Positions 23,126 through 35,309 of a stretch of 64,000 nucleotides of DNA are shown one piece after another. The notes beneath the pieces are model-generated. The model saw only the letters and a program-made list of their open reading frames with translations. It ran no database searches and was not told where the DNA came from. The position numbers and the translations under genes were made by a program. Position 1 is the stretch's first letter. Each line of letters starts with the position of its first letter. Origin of the DNA: Isoetes taiwanensis (taxonomy: Eukaryota > Streptophyta > Lycopodiopsida > Isoetales > Isoetaceae); NCBI GenBank assembly GCA_021234155.1, contig JAJEKV010000099.1:3505453-3569452 (forward strand), written 5' to 3'.

Positions 23126-24699
23126 GTAACCTGAGCCAATATCAAATATTCTGGATCAAGATAACCAAATATTCTGGAGCCGCAATCCCTGCGCTAGAAC
23201 TCAAGATTCACAGCATCGAAATAGAAAATACATACCACTTTGGGTGTCTTTCGTATTTACTGTGGTAGCTTTGGAAGTATATTGGACAAGATAGCAAGAA
23301 GATCTATAATATTAAAGGCATTATCATGATGAGTTCACATATCAAAGGAAGAAACACAAGGTAAATGCTTACAAAGAAAATTTTGAATGCCAAGCACCAT
23401 GGAATTCAACACTCCAGCTAAGCATATCATATCAAATGAAATCTATAAGTTATTGAACGCAACAGCAACATCGCTCAAAGTAAATGAACTAAAAGCATTA
23501 ATGTGTTCTGGGATATAAACAAAAACTTAACTGGAAAACTCCCGTGATTTGGGTTTATAGTAGTGAAGAACCAGCCTCCAACTCATGAACTAAAAGATAT
23601 AGAGCACTGCAAGTTCCAGTATGCCAGGGAAGCAATAAATACTGACCATAGCTCTATCTTCGAAATTTGCTACTCGTCGGCAGTTTAACAGTAATCCACC
23701 TTTTGGAACCTCTGCTTGCTGCTAGATGCTACGGTGAGAAAAACAGTTTTGCTGGGTGCTTGAGCATGCAATAGCTATAAGTCCCAGTTATTGGCAAATA
23801 GAACAAAGATCAGAACTTCTGCAAAATTGAGATTGGAACCTCTTCTTTATTTAACTCTATGCTGGCCACTATGGTAGGTCGACTACTCATTCACTAATAA
23901 TCAATCCAATGTACTGCATATCTGCCAGCAACTCTAATTTATTTATTCCATGCTTCCGCCATGCATGAACGTTCCTAAGAACAAACCAAAGAATTTTTTT
24001 GGGTTTTAAAATGTATCTTCTGAAAATGCCAAAGGGGTTTTTATCCCCTGCTGTCTGAATAACAATCCCTACAGTTGTTAGTGCTGCTGCTACTTGTGAA
24101 TGATGAGGTCTCTGCTCAAGCAGCATATAATATTAAATCTCCATCTAGACGGCTATGCCATGATAAGGTCTTTGCTGAAGTAGTATATTATATTATATTT
24201 CCATTCAAACATATGCAATTAGGCATTCGTGTACAAAAGAAGAGGTTTGTTCATCAAAAGCTAGTGCTGGTGATTAAAGAACATTTGAGAAACATGTCTT
24301 TCACTAACTGTAATAATGGTTTCTTACCCTCTTAGGTTTTGGTAAGTTTTAGGTTAAAAAAGAGAGAAGAGGCCATGAGATCAAGCCACTTCTACTTCCT
24401 TTTCCCATAAGGGCCACTTCTACTTCCTTTTCCCATAAGGATCTAGTAGGTGCATCCTCAGCATGGGTGGACACATGAGCTAAAGCACTGGAGCACTACT
24501 GAACACTGATGCAGCACATGCTAACAAACCATAGCACAACAAACACTTGGACGATATGAGTATTTATGACATTGAATAAACTTTAACTTAAAAACAGAAT
24601 TATCTCTGTCTACTTTCAGAAATTACTTGAGCAGAGAAGACATATTTAAAATGATCTGCAAACAATGGAACTTAAATCTTGGCCTGCAAGTGAACGTCA

Positions 24700-25600
24700 T
24701 ACTATATGCTGGATAACGCAGAGATGGAAGGACCAATTGCAGAATATGAAAAAAAATCTTTGCATTTGATTTCCCAGGGCAGTAAAATATCACATTGGAG
24801 AAAAGGACCTATGGTGTGCCTCAAATGCATGATGTGCCTGAATATAGACAAACCGGACTTAAAAGCTCGCATATCTAATGCTTATGCTCGCTAGAGAAGT
24901 AGGGTATGGAAAAGTTTTCAATGGCATTTTCGCGATCAAGAAGCTCTTCGCATCGCCGTCTTTCAAGTAAAAAAGAACAGCCCGAACTAAGCGGATTGAT
25001 GAGAATCACGCCATTTAAGAGCAAAAACAAGCCCGACATTGAAAGGTATTCTATCACGAGAGCTCCATATCTCGAATTCAAATAGCATTCGAAATACACG
25101 AGAGATTTTTAATGGCAAAAAGGGATCAAGGATGAAGCTGCTTTGATCGTTGCCCTAGCTTGATCATTTGCCCTTCCCTTTGGTTTGATCCCCTTTGTCC
25201 AATTAGTCCCATTAATACCTAGAAGATATCTCAAGACTTATTCGTTCAATACTTACTCGGTTTTTGTACGGGCAAAAAGCAAAAGAAGTTTTGCTACCGC
25301 ATTAAAACCAGTGGAAAACCGATTGCAAACCTTCTAGAAAACTGAGAAATTTTCTGAGAAATCGAAAGAGAAGGAAGGAGAAGTTAGGGTTCTACCTGCT
25401 ATGGCGATTCCAAGCTCAAAAGACGGCAAGGTGATTGCTCAAGCGGAAGCAAATGTAGATCTATTGAAGAACCCCGGCGATTACCTACGATCTTGCTATC
25501 ATAAGCGAGGCGATTGATGTCGGCGGGGAGCCTCATCTCAGATTTGTGGTTCGACAGGCGGGGGCATTCACGTCGTTCTGGCATGCATTAACCTAGTGAG
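24700..25600 (+). pseudogene. Captured gene fragments antisense to Helitron copy A
   Basis: At 24706-24894 the plus strand reads EMEGPIAEYEKKSLHLISQG. At 25400 an ATG opens MAIPSSKDGKVIAQAEANVD and continues for about 15 residues before the two copies diverge by frameshift. In copy B the second piece continues LLKNPERLPTILLS. A common polarity suggests one captured gene of unknown family. Confidence 0.4.
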
Positions 25601-26225
25601 CTAGTGAGGCTAAAAATCACAGATTGTTTCTGACAAACATTCTAGTCGGTGTAAAAAGAGGCTTCACTTCCCGGGAGGTTGAACCTCAGTAATTTGGAGA
25701 TCAATACCATGTTCTTACGCCTCAACCTATGAGCAATGAATCCGGGCCAATGAATTCACGGCTACAAAGAAGCGGTGAGCCGGATGCATTACCTTTGGAT
25801 CAAAAAAAAAAAAATTCAACAAAGGGCAATGTAATTTCGTCCGAGTTTCCTTTTATGCCACCTCGGAAAAAATCATGCACAATACATGTGTTTTTTCTCT
25901 TGAAACGACAAAGGGATAAACAAAGGAAGAGAAATGATACGATATTTTACTCTTCTTTGTTGCCGATCCTACAAAGGAATAACCTCCATTGAGCGCGAGA
26001 GAAAACTCCCCGAGAAAAAGAAAGAAGGTTTAAATGACAAAGCAAGTAAATACCGTGAGTCTTCTATTTAAGGTCGGATTTTGCGAGCAAAGCCGACAAC
26101 AACCTCGATTATCGAGGATCTTTCTCTTAGCCGGATATATGAAGAAACGCTTTGTAGATCTGCAAAAACATAACATACATCATAATATCATAGCCGTTAT
26201 ATGTGGAGGCAGATAAAAGATGTGG

Positions 26226-26302
26226 TAAGTAAGCCGTAAAGGTAAATAAGGTAAATAAGAGCGACAGGTGAGGTAAATAAGGTAAATAAGAGCGACAGGT
26301 AA
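26226..26302. repeat. Short tandem repeats (ggtaaataag / agagcgacagg)
   Basis: Two tandem copies of a unit holding two ggtaaataag words and agagcgacagg. Copy B has fewer units, so the array length differs between the paralogues. Confidence 0.8.
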
Positions 26303-26836
26303 GATGTGCAGAAGAAAAACCTTTCTGCTTTGCCGTTTCACAAGAAAAACCTTCTGCATCCACGCTGCAGATAAAGCTTCTTTCAACTCCGACTTCTGTT
26401 TTGCATGCCTAAGAGACTCTTTGCCAAACGATTATTCATTGCACACCTTTCTAAGAAAATACTCCAGTCGATTGTGCAAAATGGTTTGCGGTTGTTTCTC
26501 TTAGTCTCGCATGCATCGATCTAGCAAAAAAAAATGGCAAAATAATAACTAACTACTCAACGGCCCAGAATGAAAGTTGTGGGAAAAGAAATTGACGGCC
26601 GAGATGCTCTGCACACACTACATTTTGCTTTTATTACTATATATAGATGCACAAGAGCTTGACTATCAAAAATGCAGAACCATATTTAAATTTTCACAAG
26701 CCATGACCATTTACTTGCACATATCTGTATTCAACAATAGAATAGATACAATTTAAATGGCCGAGATCGTCTAATTGAAACTGAGATTTATAGCACAACT
26801 TCCCACTATCATGATTAGTCATGATTTGATCTCTTA

Positions 26837-28249
26837 AGGGAAAAAGAAAAGAAAAGGGGAGGAAAGGCACGGGTAAAAGGGAAAAGGAAAGGGGAAAAAA
26901 GGCATGGGAAAAAGGGGAAGAGGAAAAGGACAAAGAAAGGGAAAAAGGAAGGAAAAATAGCATGAGAAAAATTAAGAAAAAAAGAGTAGAAATAGAGTGG
27001 CGAAAGGGAAATGAAAAAAAGCAACGGAAAAAGGGGAAGAAGGAAAGGGTGGGAAAAAGAGAAAATAGGTAAGGGAAAAGGGTGGGAAGAAGGGAACGAA
27101 CAAAGCGCATTGGGAAAGGGAAAGGGAAAGGAAAAAAGAAAAAGGGAGATAGAAAGGGGAAAAGGGAACCTAGAAAAAGGGCACGAGGAAAAGGGCAAAA
27201 AGGAAGGGGGAAAGGGCATGCGAAAAAGGGAAAGAGGGAAAGGGTGAAGAAAGAGGAAAGGGAAGCCAAAATAGGGCATCGAAAAAAGGAAGGGAAAAGG
27301 TTAGAGAGAAAAGGTGAGGAAATATGAGAAGGAAAGGGGAAAATGACATTAAAAAAAGGACAGGGAAGGGGGAAAAGAAAAAGAGAGGGAAAAAAGGAAG
27401 ATAAAATGGCACCGAGAAAAAGGAAAGAGGGAAAGGGTGGGAAAAGGGAGGAAAAAGGGTGGAGAGCAAGGAATAGAAAAAAAGGAAGAGAGGAGGGGGA
27501 AAATGACACGAGAAAAAATGGAAGAGAGAAAGGGAAATAAATGGAGAAAAAGGGAAAAGTGGAAGCGGGAAAAGGCGGAGGAGGATGGAGGAAAAAAAAA
27601 AGAAGGGGCACATAAAATAGATGAAGAAATGCGAATGGAAAGAGGCATAAGAAAAGGGAAAGGGAAAGCGAAAATGAAAAGGAATGAGAAAAGAAAAAGG
27701 GAAAAGGGGCATGGAGAAAAGCGAAAGGGTGGGGAAGGGATGAAAAGGGAAGGGAAAGAAAAAAAGAAAAGGGAAGCGGAAAGGGGGGAAGTGAAGGGAA
27801 AAAAGACACGAGGAGAATGGGAAAAAGAGCACAGGATAAAGAGGAAGATGGTGGGGAAAGGAAGAAAAGGGCCACACGAAAAGGTGGGGAAGAGAGAAGA
27901 AAGAAGGGCATGGGAAAAAGGAAAGAGAAAATGAAAAGAAAGGGGAAAAGGAAAGGGAAAAATAGGAAGGGCAGGAAAAATATGAAAAGGGAAGAGAAAA
28001 AACCTATCAGAAAAAGGGAAATGGGAAGGAAAAGGGAAAGAGAAAAAGGGGAAGGGGAAAGGAAAGGGAAAGGGAAAGGAAGGGAAGGGGAGGGAGAAGA
28101 GGGTTAAAAATAAGAAAAAAAGGAGAAGGGAAAAAGATAACGTGTGAAAAAAATAAGAAAAAAGGGAAAAAAGAAAAAGGAAATTGTGTAGGATAATGAG
28201 GAAAAGGGGGAAACATAGGATCTAGCGAAAAGCAAAGGAAAGGGAAAGC
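26837..28249 (+). repeat. 1.4-kb purine tract (GGGAAA-type)
   Basis: The plus strand is almost only A and G for about 1.4 kb, built of gggaaaagg-type words, with rare isolated C or T often in gggcat or gacacg. There is no fixed period. Long frames on either strand here (for example a 405-aa minus-strand frame of F, P, S and L) are composition artefacts. Confidence 0.95.
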
Positions 28250-28364
28250 GTATTAAATGCATAAAAACCTTTTATAGCTCAGCATCACTGGGCTTAGTTT
28301 ATATTATATGATTTATAAAAAGAAGTGTGGGCTGAATAGGTTTCCGTCCACACAGGCTCCCAAA

Positions 28365-28396
28365 TTATGCCCAGCAGTGCTGGGCACTATTACTAG
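28365..28396 (+). other. Helitron 3' end (second family member)
   Basis: Plus strand GCCCAGC-agt-GCTGGGC hairpin, then ACTATTACTAG and T. A weaker copy of the hairpin word lies at about 28278. The 5' end of this element was not located; it may begin near 26650 and would then contain the purine tract. Confidence 0.8.
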
Positions 28397-28869
28397 TAGA
28401 ATAGAAAACCAAATTCTTACATATGCCAAAGCTTTCCATATATATATTTGTATTTCAAATCAAGTTTTGAATTTCCTTTTGGATGTCTATTGCAGCTTCA
28501 AAAAAGTTGTGGCTTTATGTTAACAAAGTGCGGACATGATCTTAGCACAAAGTTGGGATATCCATGTTTTTAGATCTTGAACATATGTGAGCACAAAGTT
28601 GGAAGTATATTTCAAATTTACAAGTTCAAGGATGCTTAGCAATTGTTATTGAGTATCTATGCTAACGCTATATGCCTCTGGCACTATTTTACGTGCTCTT
28701 TGCGATCTTTGCGTTTTCTAGAATTCCCATCTACTGTTAACTATTAAAGGGAAGTGCAAAAAGTGCTATTGAGTATCTATGCGAAGCCTGTATGCCCCAT
28801 GGCATTATGTTACGTGGTTTTTGCATCTTTCAAGAATTCCCATCTATTGCTAAAGGGAAGTGCAAAAAG

Positions 28870-30140
28870 GGAAAAATTGGCGGTTCTTGGCGTAGGCAGC
28901 AGCGGCAGCGGCTAGGGCGGATCCGGAGGCAGGGAGCCGCCTCTGCCCTCCATTTCCGGCACTACCTCTGATATCTTGATCTTTTTAAAGCTAAATCCAG
29001 TTGCTAGCAGGGAATTGTCCAATCTGGCGGAAGAAATTCTGAAATTTCTTAGTATCAGGAATTTGAAGCAGTATCAGACGGTTCTTCCTAGATTTTTGCT
29101 GGTAAGCCACTAACGTGGCCTTTTTTTTCTCTTCTGCTCTTCGTGGCAGTATGATTCTTGTCTGGGCTCCGGATTGGATTCTTTGAATCTTGATCCTTTT
29201 CTAAGGCAAGAACGCATCGAAATGGCATGGATGCCTATAAGATGGAGTAAAGATTTGCTGGCAAATCTATCAAGTGGTACAGTTTCAATTTCTTGCAACT
29301 TCATTTTCTTATCATCCAGGTTCTTTCGCATTTGGCTATTTCTTTCCGTTTCCTACTCCTTCTTTCTAGCAGAAGGGTTCAAATTGTGCATTAGATGGTT
29401 ATGAAGATCCTTTTCTTAGCAGTACCTTCATATGGGTCTTCAGTTTTGTTGGATTCTGGTTGGAAAATGCAAGGTTACAGGCTGAAAAGCAGATAGCAAG
29501 TGAATTGTTTTCCTTTTAGCACTCGGTTCCTATCTCAAGTACTGCTATGCTTGAGTGGTTGCCAATTTTGATGTGCGTTGGTATCTTATGCCAAGAACTC
29601 TCAAGTACTGATATGCTTGAGAGATTACTGATATTAATTGGCTTTGGTATTTTATGCCAAGAACTCTCAAGTACTGCTATGCTTGAGAGATTCCTCATTG
29701 GCTTTGGTATTTATGCCAAGAACCTCACAATCTTCACAAGTACTGATATGCTTGGTCGATTATGCTCAAATACTGATATGTTTGAGTGAGAGCTTCTTGG
29801 ATTTCATATTATCTTGCTGCAGCCTTACAGATATGAAGCCTTACACTTTTTTGCCCTTTCATCATTTTTGAGGACTTTTATGACTCTGTCAAATGTTATG
29901 AATCTTCAGGGGTCTTTCAGGGCTTGTCTTTAGCATCATCAGGCACTATTTGGTCACCATGTGGGAAGATTCGTGAGAACTTCAAGTGTATCAGCTTCAA
30001 GAGTAATCCATAATAAGTTTTTTGTTAGTAAAGAATGAAGATGTTGAGATTACTCCTGTAGTAATTCTCTACTAACATCAAACATTGTACTTCTTTATTT
30101 ATATAATATAAAAAAATTCGTACCTTCAAAAAAAAAAAGG
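28870..30140 (+). mobile_element. Poly(A) retroposon without coding capacity
   Basis: Flanked by GTGCAAAAAG (28860-28869 and 30141-30150) and ending in an 11-A run at 30128-30138 after the AT-rich 3' sequence ttcgtaccttc, as in plant L1-type LINE tails. The 5' end is GC-rich (ggcagcagcggcagcggc). No EN, RT or ORF1 frame is present. It may be a non-autonomous LINE derivative or a retroposed transcript. Confidence 0.75.
29520..29790. repeat. Tandem repeats of about 80 bp in the retroposon
   Basis: Units contain tcaagtactg-tatgcttgag followed by ggctttggtat-tatgccaagaac. Three clear units are followed by shortened ones near 29740-29790. Confidence 0.9.
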
Positions 30141-30461
30141 GTGCAAAAAGTGCTACTACATATATTGCTTTCTTGAAGGCATTATAAATAGAATTCCCAT
30201 CTATTGTTAAAGGAAAGTGGCTAACATCTTATGCACGAGTAGGGAATGCAAAACATGCTATTCCTTTCTTAAAGGCACAATACAACTATTACACAAGCCT
30301 TTGATTGTTTGCACATGTTAAGAGGCATCATGATTGTCATCTATAGCCATGCCTTTCAACTATAACCATCCGTTGAATCCTAACCATATCTTCAATCCAT
30401 GTGTTTTCCCATTTCCATATGTATGCATTCCAGATTTATTCCAACTTGATAGCTACTTTTA

Positions 30462-30790
30462 ATGATTTGGTGTTCCCATCAGCAATGTATTTCTCCTCCA
30501 AATTTCACACTGGCTCTTCACAATCAACTCTTGTTGAGTAGGGGTAGCAAATTGCTGCTAAGAGATACGAGTCACCATAATTCGCCTTTAACGAGGCAGA
30601 ATATCACTTCATCAAGCATAGGCTTTAATGCAATGTTCCAAACTCATCCTTCAAAATCGACGATAGAAAAAATCCACTATCACCGCATATACAATCTTGG
30701 CATTGGGTGGAATGTCAAATTCAAATATATGGTAGTCAACCCCAAGTTCCTTCATTTTTTGAATAACCCCATTGACTGAAGCTTGCGCAA
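30462..30790 (-). pseudogene. Captured exon fragment
   Basis: After an acceptor-like gcgcaagcttcag, the minus strand reads NGVIQKMKELGVDYHIFEFD and IPPNAKIVYAVIVDFFY before a stop at about 30654. Composition is protein-like but no family is recognised. It lies within the Helitron-type sequence that ends at 31278, so gene capture is the likely source. Confidence 0.4.
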
Positions 30791-31244
30791 AAAGTATTAT
30801 TATGGAAAATGGATTTCAATGGCTACATTCTCAAGATGGAGCTTTATGCACTAATTGCACAAACTTAAACTTCAAGTCGTCATGGATACAATCTAACACC
30901 ATCCCATTTTCTTTTTTCTTTCAAATTTAGTAAGGTGTTGTATAGATGTCTACAACTTCATGACTATCTAAAATCTAATCATATATATGCCCGGATTCTC
31001 CATAAGGCCCAATTTCGTTGATGCACTAGAGTTTTCTAAATGTGCACAGATGTCCATATTATGATAATTCAAAGGTTTACATAGAAAATACGAGTGCTAT
31101 TTTATCATCAAACAACATAATATAATCAAGTTCAAGTCCAAATACCACATACACAAAATTTATATATTGAATTCTATGTCAATGAATTACCCTTGCCCCC
31201 TCCAAGCGACTAGCCAACCATGAAACAACCACCTCTTCAAATGC
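30791..31244. other. Helitron interior, no gene seen
   Basis: AT-rich sequence leading into the Helitron 3' end at 31278. No coding or repeat structure is evident. Confidence 0.5.
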
Positions 31245-31278
31245 GCAAAAGCCCGGCAACGTCGGGCACCATAACTAG
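31219..31278 (+). other. Helitron 3' end facing right
   Basis: The hairpin word GCCCGGC-aac-GTCGGGC (one mismatch in the stem) is followed by ACCATAACTAG and T. The upstream word gaaacaaccacctcttca is repeated in inverse orientation at 42480-42497, so the two Helitron ends belong to one subfamily and face each other tail to tail. Confidence 0.85.
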
Positions 31279-31398
31279 TACATATAAAAGTAGCAACATA
31301 GATCTATGCGCTGTTTTATATTTCAATTACTGTTATCCTTCCAATGTTCAGAAAATAAGGCTATGCAAGGTGCAAATGGTTCGTTGTTACAAGGTGCA

Positions 31399-31976
31399 TG
31401 TTAGTCCTGTGCCTCCTGGTACAGGACTATTCATGCATACGTCAGACCAGGTCAAGCTCAAAGATCCTCAGTCAACCACGGGTCAGACATCCAAGCCTCC
31501 ACAGAAGACTAAGCAGGCCACGCAGTCAAAGCCTTTGGCGGTCAACAAGAGGCGCCGCTCCGGACAAGTGACGGCCCACACCGCTGGGCGTCGGCGTCAA
31601 GTGATTCTAGGCACTTCAAGAGGCACCGCCAACATTCCTCAGAATCAGGCCTCCTTCGAGAGTCCAAGACCGAGATCGGTCGAGTGTCTATATTGGGCCC
31701 AAGGCCATTGTACTATATATATGAGTAGAGTTAGCTCATAAGTTTTTAGATGAGTTTTGAGTCTTGTCTCCTTCAGTTTTTCTCTATTTAGAGCTCATGT
31801 ATTTTCATCATTGATATCAAGGAAGCTTATCATCTTTCTTTCATTTGTTCTGTTCTCTTCTTTTTCTTCTCTTTCAAAGCAAATCCCAGCGTGACATAGT
31901 CCCCCGGACTCTCTGATTAGATCCACGGGTCCTCACGAGGGCCATCTTCAGGAGTTCGAACCGGACCCCAAAAACA
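31399..31976 (+). repeat. Left LTR
   Basis: Begins TGTTAGTCCTGTGCC and ends CCCCAAAAACA. It matches the right LTR with scattered substitutions and many 1-4-base indels, often where one copy has CAG and the other CGA or CGG. Confidence 0.9.
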
Positions 31977-33790
31977 CCGCAGCGGCCGCGGGTCGATTTT
32001 CTCCTACTTTCTTACGTAGCCATGCGGGTCGCAATTTCACGCCGGAAGAACTCCTTTCTCGAGCGGCATCTCGCTTTGAGCGCCATCGGGCGTCGGAAAC
32101 TGTTCGCGACATGTATGGATCGCGCTTATGACATAGAGGGAGGCCATCTTGGTCCTAGGGCTCGATCGCGCCACCCACCCCTGCGGGTCGGTCGTCGGTT
32201 CCAGCCCCCCAAGCGTGCAAACATTGCTCACAACCTCGGTCCCCTCATCATTATCGGGGAGCCTTATCCGGCTCAACCTTCTCAACCGTACTTTCATACC
32301 CACGAACATGCCTACATCCATCATTCTTCGGGCCATACCACTTCCTTCAAGAACCATCATCTCCCGGGTGGGCACGGCTATCCACATGTCTCCTTTGCGC
32401 CGCCGGAATATCCTTTTCCCTACGTTTCCCATTTGCTCTTCCTGTTTACAACCTTACAGATCTCAAAACCAATGCTCCGGCTACCCGGTTTCTCAACCCG
32501 CTGATCACCCCTTCATCGAGGTCCGTCGGCACAATGCCAAATCCACCTCAACCTCAATATCCTCACTATCGTTTCTCGCCCGACCAAAGACTTTCACATC
32601 TACCTTTCGGACTGAGAATCGGACTTATCCCACCTTTGGCAACACGAAGGCAAACCGTTAGACCAAAGTGCTCGAGCCCACATGGAAGAATTTGAGGCTC
32701 TAGTTTGTCCTAAATGGGCACGCCGCAACCTCAACTGAAATTTCACATCTTTTTCCACCACACTGCGTGGCTCTCCTCATCAATGGCTCATGTCCAACAA
32801 AAGCCATTGGAAACAAGATCGTCCGAAATGCGACCGCTTTTACGTCTCATTCTGGGACCACGGATGATGATCAACTTCATCTCAAGCAACTCAATGAACT
32901 TCAACAAGAGCCCGCTGAGTCCGCCTCCGGATTTTATGGATCGACTTCACATTCTTTCAAGAAGCTCAAGGAGTACCCTACGCAGCGCGATTTTGGTCGG
33001 GGTTTCTCCAAGGACTTCCTCCCCGCTATTCGACTCATGATGAATACGGCCCAAAAACTTTGGAGCGGGCTATCGACCTTTGTCAATCACTCCGTCAATG
33101 TTTCCTCCCCCAGGTGGCTCTTCAAGAGCTCCCGCTCATTCCACCGTCATGGTTCCACAAACTAACATTCGGCCTCAACACGCTAATCCACGCCGCTAGT
33201 CAAACTGGTGCCATATTTGCAAATATCAAGGCCATTTGGCCAATGAGTGCAACTCCACCAATGGCCCGCCTCATTGCAAGCGATGCAACATGTGCAATCA
33301 TGCCACCGGAAGAGTGCACTCGCACTCATCCCACACCGTTCCATAACAAAATGGTTTATCAAGTACAAACCACACCTCAGTCCCAAACGCACTATCGCCA
33401 CCTCTACCAGGGTGCAGCCCACGCAACTCTATCAAGAATGGGACCAACCACGGGATCCAACCAACGTCCTCCTTTTGATCCTTCTAAAGCTCGGTGCTAT
33501 CGCATCAAGAATGGGGTCATACCACCACCGCGGCGTGCCCTCAACTTCCACAAGTTCAGGTCCGGCTTCGCACAAATCAGACCACATCGGTCCGCCTCAC
33601 GGCTTACCAACGGCTTGCTAATGGCAAACAAGGCCCGCGACCAGTTCTCAAGAAGCCCCAAAGAGCCTCAAAGAATCACGCTTATCAACCAGCTCCCAAA
33701 AATCAACCTCAATTTGGATCAACAAGCCCAAGAGGAAATTTTTTGGGCACTTAATCCTCCCTGGCATAGTCAAATTGGGTTGGTCTAGTT
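31977..33790 (+). pseudogene. gag region
   Basis: The leader and capsid-type region are broken over several frames. A clear C-x2-C-x4-H-x4-C knuckle (CHICKYQGHLANEC) lies at 33209-33250, with a second Cys/His cluster (HCKRCNMCNH) just after. This is the nucleocapsid part of gag. No continuous gag frame remains. Confidence 0.75.
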
Positions 33791-34199
33791 TCACGCTGCG
33801 GACCAAGGCATCACGTCCCTTGACTATTATTGAGGAAGGACACGCAACTTTGCCTTTGCAGTTGACACCCTTCCTCATGAGGACGAAAAAAGGTTCACTT
33901 TGCACCCGACTTAGAAAAGCTCATGCCAAATGTCATGCCCAAAGTTCGCCAAAGCATTTTGAATCTCATGCAAGCGGTGAAGGCCGCACATTGGCAAATG
34001 TTCATGCCACCACTGAGCTCAACAAAGACACGATCCACCTTCAACATCTCAACCTCCACGCCTCGGACATATCCCAATATTGCAGCCGAGGTTGACTTAC
34101 TCAAAAAGTTGCTTCCCCGCCGCGACTCCCGCACTGGTGGAACCAGCAGATCCTTTTCTCATGTACCTCTCGAACTCCAAGAGGAGCTTGCCAAGATCA

Positions 34200-34640
34200 A
34201 AATTCCTTTAAAGCTTGGCAACCATTTTAAAACTCGTCATCCTGCTCTCAAGGACCGGTTACCACTCCCAAACTGTTTTAGTTGGGGTGGCTACCTCTAC
34301 ACCCACGGTCCATGCAACGGTGGGAAATCAGCAAGTCAACCATGTTCAAATCGATGGAGGTAGTGCAATCCAATCTCATCACGGACAAACTCCGCAAACA
34401 AATGGGCATCACACAACTCTTTTCGTGCCCCATATGACATCAAATTGGCTAATGGCCATATCACGAGACCTCAAAGCGTTACACCTATTCTACACATCAA
34501 CATTGGTGATCTCCGCTTTCCCATGGAATTTGGAGTTTGGAAAGGCGGTGAAGATCCGGTGACTATGAAATCTTTGGTGGGAAGACCCTTTCTCCGCCAG
34601 CAAAGAGTATCCATTACCGGGCCACGGACCGCTTAGTCAT
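34200..34640 (+). pseudogene. Aspartic protease domain
   Basis: HVQIDGGSAIQ holds the D-G-G active-site variant common in plant Gypsy proteases, near 34345-34375. After a frame change, the continuation is DLRFPMEFGVWKGG and RPFLRQQRVSITG. The domain is therefore recognisable but frameshifted. Confidence 0.65.
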
Positions 34641-35309
34641 CTGAGATGGTCATCTCAATGCCACAATGGACTTGCAAACAGGCGGATCATTTCCATTGAT
34701 AATGCGGAACCCTCTCTCTCATAATCGATTCTCAAGACGCCGAATATTTATCAAGTTCAGGCTCAGCGTGCGCCTGGGCTGTCATCCTACCCCGAATATC
34801 TTTGATCCTTGGGGAGAAATGACTCTTGATCGGGACCGTGTCACGTGGCTGCTTTTGCTTGACCCCTACCCGGCTCCTTGCAATCGAATCCAACGCGTTG
34901 ATCACTTTTCGAGATCACGGACACTCCAAAGAACTCCTGCTGATGTACACTGGTCATGAAGCAACCAACGCTAGATGACACCGAAAGCAACCTCTCTTTT
35001 TACCACGCCAAAGTGCCACGATCCGGTTATGCTCCAACCTCCGCGACACATTGTCCGGTGATAACAAGTCATACCCCATATCCGGACTCACGAAGTGAAA
35101 TTGTGGATGTTGGCAACAATCAACCCGTCCAGATATTGCTGCAAACCTTCCGGCCCCTTATCGTATCGGGGCCGTCACTGCTCAAAAAATTCAAACACAT
35201 TTTCGCGGAGTTACAAAGATCTCGGGGAATCAACAAAAGCTTGGGGAACTCACCATTCCTACCAAATCGATGCACGACCAGTAGCAACGAGCAAAGATGT
35301 GCTCAACCC

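Larger units (their letters stand above)
20138..26647 (-). mobile_element. Non-autonomous Helitron, copy A (minus strand)
   Basis: The 3' end is at 20138: on the minus strand a GCCCAGC/GCTGGGC hairpin is followed by ACTTTTTCTAG and then host T. The 5' end on the minus strand is TCTATATATAGTAATAAAAG, starting at 26647 and preceded by A. TC...CTAG between A and T is the Helitron signature. About 6.5 kb of this element is matched in inverted orientation by 49249-62988. No Rep/helicase frame is present. It carries exon-like fragments, internal tandem repeats near the 3' end, and one segment absent from the other copy. The site where copy B holds a LINE is empty here (agttcacatatca at 23332-23344). 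Confidence 0.88.
28640..30230. repeat. Three diverged tandem units of about 120 bp, one split by a retroposon
   Basis: Units carry tatctatg or tatattg, ggca-tat, gaattcccatcta-tg and taaaggga-agtg in that order (about 28660-28775, 28776-28869 continuing at 30151, and 30162-30222). The retroposon at 28870-30140 sits inside the second. Confidence 0.75.

Noticed and set aside
26694-27911. 405-aa minus-strand frame of F, P, S and L, and several long plus-strand K/E/G/R frames
   Set aside because: They are translations of the purine tract. Codon content simply follows the A/G composition.
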